In this document: in pieces, positions 8,309 through 17,646 of the stretch
Numbering within the stretch: position 1 is the stretch's first letter
Layout: each line of letters starts with the position of its first letter
Source of the DNA: Leeuwenhoekiella blandensis MED217
GTDB lineage: Bacteria; Bacteroidota; Bacteroidia; Flavobacteriales; Flavobacteriaceae
Reading direction: 5' to 3'
Assembly (NCBI RefSeq): GCF_000152985.1
Contig: NZ_CH672395.1
Location: 1,154,567 to 1,218,566, forward strand
DNA length: 64,000 nt
Made by a program: the position numbers and the translations under genes
The notes under the pieces: model-generated
Told to the model about the DNA's origin: nothing
The model's input: the letters and a program-made list of their open reading frames with translations, nothing else
Database searches by the model: none

Positions 8309-9346
8309 TTAAATTTTAAGTCGTGATTGCGCCATTACTTGAGTATCGGTGTAACCGGTTTCGGCAAGGTTTTCTTCTAGATATTTAAGGTAGCCCACAA
8401 TCCCGATCATTGCAGCATTGTCTGTGGTATATTCAAATTTGGGTACAAAAGTTTTCCAGCCATATTTTTGTTCAGCTTCTTTAAGTGCTTTGCGAATCCC
8501 GCTATTGGCTGAAACCCCACCGCCGATGGCAACGTGTTTGATTCCGGTTTGTTTTACCGCTTTCTTGAGCTTATCCATCAAGATATTGATGATCGTATAC
8601 TGAATGGAAGCACAGATATCATTCAGATTTTTATCTACAAATTCAGGATCTGCAGCGATCTCCTTCTGATAAAAATATAAAACAGCAGTTTTAAGTCCGC
8701 TAAAGCTGAAATCAAGCTCGCCTACTTTGGGTTTTGTGAATTTATACGCTTTAGGATTTCCCAGTTGCGCGTACTTATCGATCAAGGGCCCGCCGGGATA
8801 AGGGAGGCCAAGAATTTTGGCGCTTTTATCAAAAGCTTCACCTACAGCATCGTCTAAGGTTTGACCAATGACAGTCATTTCAAAATAGCTGTCAACCCGA
8901 ACAATTTGCGTATGTCCACCGGAAATCGTCATTGCTAAAAACGGAAACTCGGGTTTGTCATAACCTTCTTCTTCAATAAAATGTGCAAGAATATGCGCTT
9001 GCATATGGTTCACATCGATCAAAGGGATGTCTAATCCCATCGCAAGAGATTTGGCAAAAGAGGTTCCTACGAGTAATGAGCCCATAAGTCCGGGACCGCT
9101 GGTAAAAGCGACCGCATTAAGCGCTTCTTTTTTTACATTTGCCTTGCGCAACGCCTCGTGCACCACAGGAACAATATTTTGCTGATGTGCGCGTGATGCC
9201 AGCTCAGGAACAACACCGCCATATTGCTCGTGAACAGCCTGACCCGCCACAACATTTGCAAGGGTTTTGTCGTTGTGAAGCACAGCAGCCGCTGTATCGT
9301 CACAAGAAGATTCTATAGCAAGGATATAGGTGTTATTTTTTGACAT
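8309..9346 (-). CDS. tsaD: tRNA N6-adenosine threonylcarbamoyltransferase TsaD
   Basis: A 345-residue ASKHA-fold protein that transfers the threonylcarbamoyl group from TC-AMP to A37 of ANN-decoding tRNAs. It carries LAIESSCDDTAAAVL at the N-terminus, the metal-binding HMQAHILAH, MTISGGHTQIV, and GGVSANSGIR near the C-terminus, all diagnostic of TsaD/Kae1. ATG at 9346 gives MSKNNTYILAIESS, as in relatives; an upstream in-frame start at 9388 would add 14 unlikely residues. It heads a two-gene operon with rsmE and is divergent from tamB. Confidence 0.95.
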   Translation of the reverse strand: MSKNNTYILAIESSCDDTAAAVLHNDKTLANVVAGQAVHEQYGGVVPELASRAHQQNIVPVVHEALRKANVKKEALNAVAFTSGPGLMGSLLVGTSFAKSLAMGLDIPLIDVNHMQAHILAHFIEEEGYDKPEFPFLAMTISGGHTQIVRVDSYFEMTVIGQTLDDAVGEAFDKSAKILGLPYPGGPLIDKYAQLGNPKAYKFTKPKVGELDFSFSGLKTAVLYFYQKEIAADPEFVDKNLNDICASIQYTIINILMDKLKKAVKQTGIKHVAIGGGVSANSGIRKALKEAEQKYGWKTFVPKFEYTTDNAAMIGIVGYLKYLEENLAETGYTDTQVMAQSRLKI

Positions 9347-9503
9347 TAGGTCGCTAGGTATAGGGAATGTTAATGTACTTTTACCCAAACAGGGATTAAA
9401 TATGTTGAGGTTTATCTCAATGATTAATTTTTAAGCAATACAACATCAAATAGTAATGTTGATGCTAGAAGTACACACGTACTGTTTCAATAAAATTAGA
9501 CTT

Positions 9504-9512
9504 TAGTTTTTG
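9504..9512 (+). promoter_or_regulatory. Possible -7 box of tamB
   Basis: TAGTTTTTG resembles the TAnnTTTG box and ends two bases before the ATG at 9515. Short leaders of this kind recur in this window. It would support 9515 as the original tamB start. Confidence 0.3.
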
Positions 9513-9514
9513 TT

Positions 9515-9547
9515 ATGAAGCTAAAGCGGGACAAAGTTAAAACTTAA
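9515..9547 (+). other. Probable original start of tamB, closed by an in-frame TAA
   Basis: An ATG at 9515 opens MKLKRDKVKT, then TAA at 9545-9547, and the same frame then continues without another stop into tamB. The bases after the stop encode KRIRKFRKIITRTLFILIGVFALL, a basic stretch plus membrane helix exactly as expected for the TamB N-terminus. This suggests either a nonsense mutation (for example AAA to TAA), a sequencing error, or a short upstream open frame. Confidence 0.6.
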
Positions 9548-9613
9548 AAACGTATCAGAAAATTTAGAAAAATAATTACGCGAACCCTATTTATTTTAAT
9601 AGGTGTCTTTGCA

Positions 9614-12600
9614 TTGCTTTTAATTATTTTTTCGATTCCTGCGGTACAGACTTCGGTTGCAAAAAAGGTGACCAGCGCGCTGAACGAAACCTATGGTACG
9701 GATATTTCCATTCAAAAAATACGTTTAAAATATAACGGGAATGCGCTCATTAAAGACGTGTATATCGCAGATCATCATCAAGACACCTTGATTTATGCCG
9801 AAACGGTAGAGACAAGCTTGCTGAGCATACGTGCCTTGATCAAAAATGAAATGCCTTTAGGTGGTGTTTTTCTGGATGAGGCAAAACTCTATGTGAAAAA
9901 ATATCAAGGAGAAGAAAATGATAACCTGTATATTTTTTCTCAGAAATTCAACACGGGGAAAACCGGAGGCACGCCTTTTAAATTGTCTTCTTCTGAAGTT
10001 GAGATCGATCATATGCATTTCAAATTTATCGATGAAGATCTAGACACGCCAGAAGTTGTTAATTATAGAGACTTGCATCTTTTAGCCGAAGATTTTGATC
10101 TTGACGATGTGACGGTTTCCGCACAGATTAAGGAGTTGAGGTTTGATGCCGACAGGGATTATCACTTGAGAGGTCTAGAAGCCGACTTTAAATACAGTCC
10201 TGACGAAATCATACTCAACGGGATGGTGCTTTCAACAGAACACTCGGTGATACGAGGAGATGTATACCTTGATACCCGTAATAATGCCTTTGAGGATTTT
10301 AATAATCGGGTGATTTTCAATATTGATTTTGAGCCAAGCGAAATTTCAACTACAGATTTACAAGCGTTCTATGCTGAATTTGGTGCAGGAGAGAAAATAA
10401 TGCTTTCCGGGATAATGCAGGGAACGTTGAATGATTTTAGAGTAACCAATTTTGATTTAGCGGGGTTCAATACCAGTAGAGTGCAAGGTGACGTGAAGTT
10501 TGAACAACTTCTTAGTGATGTTAATGCTTTTAATATTGAAGGAAACTACCGGCAGTTAAAAACGAGTTATCTTGACCTAACGGCCTTACTTCCTAATGTT
10601 TTGGGTAATAACCTACCTGAAGAATTGGTGCGTTTGGGAACTGTAGACCTTAATGGCACACTTAACGTTACCGAAAACACGGTTTATGTAAAAAGTATTG
10701 TTCAAACCGATCTCGGACTTCTGGAGACCGATATTGACCTGAAAAACACGCAAAATATTCAAAATGCTTCCTATGTAGGAATGCTGCGCGGAGAAGATTT
10801 TAACATGGGCCGCTTGCTCAAAGTTCCGGAGTTGGAGAATATCACCTTTAATGTTCAGGTAGATGGTTCTGGAGTTGAGCCAGAAACCTTAGATACCCAG
10901 GTAGAAGGTACGATTAGCAGTGCTCGCTATAATAAGTATACCTATCAAGGAATAAGCGTTGCGGGAAATTTGCAAAACCCCAATTTTGATGGGCGTCTCA
11001 CCATAACCGATCCTAATGCCAATTTCACCTTTAACGGTTTGATAGATGTATCTAAAGAAATACACACTTATGATTTTACCGCAGAGATTGACCATATCGA
11101 TTTAGGAAAGCTCAATTTCTTACAAGATACTTCAGCAGTTTTAAAAGGAAAAGTGGTGATGGATATGCGAGGTACTAACATCGATGATACAGGTGGTGTG
11201 ATCGCTTTTACCGAAGCAAGCTTTGAAAATTCAAATGATCTGTATGAATTTCAGGATTTTGTGATCACTTCAGGATTTAGACGTGGCATACGCACGATCA
11301 CGATGAATTCACCAGATATTATTTCGGGACAGGTTTCAGGAGTGTTTAAAATAGGAGATCTAAAAGCCTTATTTCAAAATGCAGTAGGAAGTTTGTATAC
11401 CAATTATGAGCCGCGAAAAATCACTGAAAATCAGTTTATGGATTTCAATATTCAGATTTACAGTAAGATTGTTGAGGTTTTGGTCCCTGATATCGAATTA
11501 GAGCCCGATACCTTTGTGCGGGGTAGTGTGGTTTCAGATGATTCAGAATTTAAGCTAACCTTCAGATCACCGCGCATAAAAGCTTTTGGAGTTTTAGCCG
11601 AAGCAATAAACGTACGCGTAGATAATAAAAATCCGCTCTTCAATGCGTACGTAGAGGCAGATAGTATTGGTACAGGAATTTATGGCGTGAGTGATTTCAA
11701 TTTGATCAATGTAACCTTAAAGGATACACTCTTTATACGTTCAGAATTTAAAGGAGGTCCGCAAAAGCAGGATAATTATGACTTGAGTTTTTACCATACG
11801 ATCAACGAAGAGAATAATTCGGTAATTGGATTTAAACGCAGTAGTCTCAAATTTAAAAATAACGAGTGGTTTTTAAATGAGACAGATAATAAGGATAACA
11901 AGCTTGTTTTTGATAACAACTTTTTAGATTGGGAACTTAAAGAATTGGTCTTGTCTCACGAAGAGGAGCGCATTTCTTTAAAAGGTGCTGTTAAAGACAG
12001 TACCTATAAGGATATAAAAACAAATTTTGAGAATGTACGCTTATCTCACATCACACCTTATATAGACAGTTTAGACTTGCGTGGTTTAGTGAATGGGAAT
12101 CTGGATATCCTTCAAAAGGAAGGCGTGTATTTGCCCAATAGCTCTGTAAATATTGCAAACTTCACCATAAATGATATTTTGATGGGCGACTTGGATTTGG
12201 CAGTTGAAGGAGATGAAAGTCTAACCAATTATCAAATAGACACCCATTTAAATAACGATAATACCAAAGTCCTTTCGGCATTAGGAACGATTAACGTCGC
12301 AGCAGAAAATCCGGCAATAGACCTTGATGTACAGCTGCGAAAATTAAATATGAAAGCATTTAGTCCTTTGGGAGGCGACGTGATCTCAAAAATTCGTGGC
12401 TTGGCTAGTGGTCGCGCCCGCGTGACGGGCGACTATCGCAATCCGGATATTGATGGCGAAATTTTATTGCGCGAGGCCGGTTTGGGGATTCCTTATTTAA
12501 ATACCGACTATGACTTTAGAGGGACAGCTCGGGTAACCCTCGACAATCAGGAATTTCGATTTGGTTCTGTTGCGTTGGTAGATACTAAGTTCAAAACAAC

Positions 12601-13972
12601 CGGAACCTTGAGTGGTACCATAAGTCATCAATACTTTAGAGATTGGGATTTAGACCTGGATGTCAATACAAACCGACTTGTTGTTCTAGATACAGAACCC
12701 GACGACTTTGCCTTGTATTACGGTACAGCTTTTATTAGTGGAGATGCCAGTCTTACCGGGCCTACAGATGAACTCGTGATCGACGTGACAGCGACTACCG
12801 AAGAAGGAACCGTCTTTAAAATTCCGCTGAGTGATACAGAATCTTTTGGCGACAACAGCAATATTTACTTTCTAAGTCCCGAAGAAAAGCAGGCGCGCCT
12901 GGAAGGTGAAGAAGTGGTTATTGAAGAAATAAAAGGGCTCGAGTTAAATTTTGATCTTGAAGTTACACGCGATGCTGAAGTAGAGATCGTTGTGGATGAG
13001 GTAAACGGAAGTACTTTAAAAGGACGCGGAGCAGGGTATTTGCTTATACAGATCAATACCAACGGTAAGTTCAATATGTTTGGTGACTTTACACCGTACT
13101 CAGGGACTTACAACTTTAGATATAGTGGAGTTGTGCAGAAACAATTTAATATTCTGCCGGAAGGTAAAATAAGTTGGGACGGAAATCCTACAGAAGCCTT
13201 GCTTGATATCAGTGCAGTCTATAATACACAAGCAAACCCATCGATCTTGCTTGAAAATCCTTCCATTAACCGAAAGATTCCGGTGGATGTGATCATCAAT
13301 TTGGACGGCGAACTCGTACAGCCGGAAATCACCTTTGATTTTGAATTCCCGAATACGAGCTCTATCGTAACTTCAGAGCTGGCTTATCGTCTTGACAACA
13401 GAGCCACTCGAGAGCTTCAGGCATTTTCATTAGTTACACAAGGGGCGTTTTTTAGCCAGAGCGGTATAGATGCGCAATCTGCAGCCTACGGAAACCTGAT
13501 AGAAACCGCTTCGGGCATTTTTAATGATCTACTATCTGATGAGGATGGTAAATTTAATGTAGGACTAGATTATGTGCAGGCCGATAATCGTCCAGATTTA
13601 CAAACTTCAGGGCGTTTTGGTTTTACGCTTTCTACCCAAATTTCAAAGAAAGTATTGATCAATGGTAAAGTGGGTGTACCTGTGGGAGGCATCAGCGAGC
13701 AAGCGGTTGTGGGTGATGTTGAGGTGAATTTCCTATTGAATGAAGACGGAAGTCTGCGGGCCACCATTTTCAACCGCCAGACAGACATTCAATTTGTAGC
13801 TCGAAACAACGAAGGCTATACGCAAGGTGCAGGATTATCTTATTCGGTAGACTTTAATACCTTTAAAGAACTGATTCAAAAAGTTTTTAAGGGTAAAGCT
13901 CGGGAGGTCGAAGAAGAAATCAAGGTTATTCAACCAGATTCTGAAATTCCCTACAACGGTTTCGAGCAATAG
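9614..13972 (+). CDS. tamB: TamB-like translocation/assembly module protein (5' end disrupted)
   Basis: A very long (1452-residue) AsmA-like protein with an N-terminal membrane helix and a periplasmic beta-taco body made of repeated beta-strand segments, ending in the DUF490/TamB domain (VEIVVDEVNGSTLKGRGAGYL, MFGDFTPYSGTYNFRYSG, GGISEQAVVGDVEVNFLLNEDGSLRATIFNRQ). TamB proteins bridge inner and outer membranes and help outer-membrane protein or lipid transport. The only standard start after the in-frame TAA at 9545 is TTG at 9614, which would cut the membrane helix in half; the helix really begins near 9578. The ATG at 9515 is in the same frame but separated by that stop. The gene may be a pseudogene, be translated by reinitiation, or reflect a base error. 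Confidence 0.85.
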   Translation: MLLIIFSIPAVQTSVAKKVTSALNETYGTDISIQKIRLKYNGNALIKDVYIADHHQDTLIYAETVETSLLSIRALIKNEMPLGGVFLDEAKLYVKKYQGEENDNLYIFSQKFNTGKTGGTPFKLSSSEVEIDHMHFKFIDEDLDTPEVVNYRDLHLLAEDFDLDDVTVSAQIKELRFDADRDYHLRGLEADFKYSPDEIILNGMVLSTEHSVIRGDVYLDTRNNAFEDFNNRVIFNIDFEPSEISTTDLQAFYAEFGAGEKIMLSGIMQGTLNDFRVTNFDLAGFNTSRVQGDVKFEQLLSDVNAFNIEGNYRQLKTSYLDLTALLPNVLGNNLPEELVRLGTVDLNGTLNVTENTVYVKSIVQTDLGLLETDIDLKNTQNIQNASYVGMLRGEDFNMGRLLKVPELENITFNVQVDGSGVEPETLDTQVEGTISSARYNKYTYQGISVAGNLQNPNFDGRLTITDPNANFTFNGLIDVSKEIHTYDFTAEIDHIDLGKLNFLQDTSAVLKGKVVMDMRGTNIDDTGGVIAFTEASFENSNDLYEFQDFVITSGFRRGIRTITMNSPDIISGQVSGVFKIGDLKALFQNAVGSLYTNYEPRKITENQFMDFNIQIYSKIVEVLVPDIELEPDTFVRGSVVSDDSEFKLTFRSPRIKAFGVLAEAINVRVDNKNPLFNAYVEADSIGTGIYGVSDFNLINVTLKDTLFIRSEFKGGPQKQDNYDLSFYHTINEENNSVIGFKRSSLKFKNNEWFLNETDNKDNKLVFDNNFLDWELKELVLSHEEERISLKGAVKDSTYKDIKTNFENVRLSHITPYIDSLDLRGLVNGNLDILQKEGVYLPNSSVNIANFTINDILMGDLDLAVEGDESLTNYQIDTHLNNDNTKVLSALGTINVAAENPAIDLDVQLRKLNMKAFSPLGGDVISKIRGLASGRARVTGDYRNPDIDGEILLREAGLGIPYLNTDYDFRGTARVTLDNQEFRFGSVALVDTKFKTTGTLSGTISHQYFRDWDLDLDVNTNRLVVLDTEPDDFALYYGTAFISGDASLTGPTDELVIDVTATTEEGTVFKIPLSDTESFGDNSNIYFLSPEEKQARLEGEEVVIEEIKGLELNFDLEVTRDAEVEIVVDEVNGSTLKGRGAGYLLIQINTNGKFNMFGDFTPYSGTYNFRYSGVVQKQFNILPEGKISWDGNPTEALLDISAVYNTQANPSILLENPSINRKIPVDVIINLDGELVQPEITFDFEFPNTSSIVTSELAYRLDNRATRELQAFSLVTQGAFFSQSGIDAQSAAYGNLIETASGIFNDLLSDEDGKFNVGLDYVQADNRPDLQTSGRFGFTLSTQISKKVLINGKVGVPVGGISEQAVVGDVEVNFLLNEDGSLRATIFNRQTDIQFVARNNEGYTQGAGLSYSVDFNTFKELIQKVFKGKAREVEEEIKVIQPDSEIPYNGFEQ

Positions 13973-14192
13973 GTAGATTTTAAATTCTTTTGAGAATATG
14001 ATATTTTGAGGATATCTAAATTTTTAATCTACTAAAAACAGCCTATTTAGATTATAAATACCCCAAATTTATCCACTTTTAAAAAATAGTTGTTAACGAT
14101 AACGATTGAAATTGCGAAAGCCACGAATTTCATTAAGAATGGCTTAGGAATATGCAATTCAATTGCTATTTTTACTTCTCATTCAACAGTAA

Positions 14193-16210
<2,018 letters not shown>

Positions 16211-16230
16211 TCGTATTAACTGAATATATG

Positions 16231-16265
16231 CCCTTTAAACCTCCTCGGGTTTAAAGGGTTTTTTA
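16231..16265 (+). terminator. Terminator of the pfkA-gapA operon
   Basis: An 11-bp perfect stem (CCCTTTAAACC with GGTTTAAAGGG) and a 6-nt loop precede six T residues, 20 bases after the gapA stop. Confidence 0.85.
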
Positions 16266-16280
16266 AACTCTCACAAACAC

Positions 16281-17141
16281 ATGATATTATTAGTAGATAG
16301 CGGATCGACCAAAACAGACTGGATCGCATTAAATGCCGAAGGTGCAGAGATTTTTCAAACACAAACTTTTGGGCTTAACCCACAAGTGTTGTCTGCAGAA
16401 ATCTTGACAGAGCGTATCATCAACAATTATGAATTGTACAAGCATCGTCACGATGTAACGCACGTTCACTTTTATGGGGCCGGTTGCGGTACTCAGAAAC
16501 CCAAGGAGTTAATTCAAGGTGTATTTCAGGACTTTTTTGATAAGGCTCAGGAAATCGACATTAAAGAAGATACCTATGCCGCACTTTATGCTACTACTAA
16601 AAAAGATGAAGCTGGTATTGTTTGTATTATAGGAACAGGATCTAACTGTAGTCTTTATGATGGTGAGAATATCGAGCAGAAAGTAACTTCTTTAGGATAT
16701 ATTTTGATGGATGACGGAAGCGGTAACTATTTTGGTCGCCAATTGCTGCGTGATTTCCATTTCAATAAAATACCAAAGGAACTCGCTTATGAATTTGCTA
16801 AGCAGTTTGATTTAACAGCAGAAAGTATAAAGAACCATTTATACAAAATGCCTAACCCAAACACCTATTTAGCACAGTTTGCTCGTTTTGTGATTACCAA
16901 TAAAGATCACGATTACTGTAAAAAACTAATACGCAAAGGGTTTAAATTATTTATAGAGCATCAAATTCTTCAGTTTGATAACGCTAGAGAAATTCCTGTT
17001 CACTTTGTAGGATCGATTGCATTCTATCTACAAAGCGAACTCAAAGAGCTTCTTGAAGAATACGATCTTAAAATAGGAAAAGTATTGAAGCGTCCTATCG
17101 AAGGTTTGGTAGCTTATCACAAAAATTATATGATGGTGTAA
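16281..17141 (+). CDS. BadF/BadG/BcrA/BcrD-family sugar kinase, N-acetylglucosamine-kinase-like
   Basis: A 286-residue ASKHA-fold ATPase. The phosphate-1 motif DSGSTKTDWIAL begins at residue 6, and the phosphate-2 region reads IIGTGSNCSLYDG, followed by LGYILMDDGSGNYFGRQLL, typical of the eukaryotic-type GlcNAc kinase branch of the BadF family. The adenosine motif is VHFVGSIAFYLQSEL. It would phosphorylate an amino sugar, perhaps from peptidoglycan recycling, but the substrate is not fixed by sequence. It follows gapA after a terminator, so it is probably transcribed from its own promoter; a bidirectional terminator ends it. Confidence 0.82.
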   Translation: MILLVDSGSTKTDWIALNAEGAEIFQTQTFGLNPQVLSAEILTERIINNYELYKHRHDVTHVHFYGAGCGTQKPKELIQGVFQDFFDKAQEIDIKEDTYAALYATTKKDEAGIVCIIGTGSNCSLYDGENIEQKVTSLGYILMDDGSGNYFGRQLLRDFHFNKIPKELAYEFAKQFDLTAESIKNHLYKMPNPNTYLAQFARFVITNKDHDYCKKLIRKGFKLFIEHQILQFDNAREIPVHFVGSIAFYLQSELKELLEEYDLKIGKVLKRPIEGLVAYHKNYMMV

Positions 17142-17160
17142 TGCACTATCATTACTCAAT

Positions 17161-17197
17161 AAAAAAAGCCTGAAAGTTTTCTTTCAGGCTTTTTTTA
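17161..17197. terminator. Bidirectional terminator between the sugar kinase and ridA
   Basis: GCCTGAAAG pairs with CTTTCAGGC around a TTTT loop. Seven A precede and seven T follow, so the hairpin can end both converging transcripts. Confidence 0.88.
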
Positions 17198-17242
17198 TGG
17201 GCTACTGCCAAATATTTGATATACGTGTTTTTTCCTCTTGTG

Positions 17243-17623
17243 TTATTTGATCGCGATCATTGAGATCTCCACATTTACAAATTTTGGAAGGTTTGCAACT
17301 TCTACAGTCTCACGCGCAGGAGCTGTTTCTTCATTAAAGAAGGTTCCATAAACCTCATTTACTTGAGCAAAGCTGTTCATGTCGCTTAAAAAGATCGAGC
17401 TTTTAACCACGTTTTCAAAAGTAAGTCCGGCTTCGGTTAAAATAGCTTCTAAATTTTGCATTACCATTTTGGTTTCCGCAGCAATATCCCCGCTTACAAG
17501 TTCGCCGGTTTTAGGATCTAATGGAATTTGACCGCTTACAAAAAGCGTATCGCCTGCAAAAACCGCTTGATTATAAGGTCCTATGGGTGCCGGAGCGTTG
17601 GTTGTGCTGATAATTTTTTTCAT
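17243..17623 (-). CDS. ridA: RidA-family enamine/imine deaminase
   Basis: A 126-residue trimeric RidA (YjgF/YER057c/UK114) protein that hydrolyses reactive 2-aminoacrylate-derived imines, preventing damage to PLP enzymes. Family motifs are PIGPYNQAVFAGDTLFVSGQIPLDPKTGELV, the catalytic Arg in APARETVEVANLPK and the terminal VEISMIAIK with the conserved Glu. The length is typical and nothing is missing. It starts 23 bases downstream of the lptD stop codon on the same strand and is probably co-transcribed with it. Confidence 0.93.
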   Translation of the reverse strand: MKKIISTTNAPAPIGPYNQAVFAGDTLFVSGQIPLDPKTGELVSGDIAAETKMVMQNLEAILTEAGLTFENVVKSSIFLSDMNSFAQVNEVYGTFFNEETAPARETVEVANLPKFVNVEISMIAIK

Positions 17624-17646
17624 CGTATTTGGTTTTTTAGATTGGT

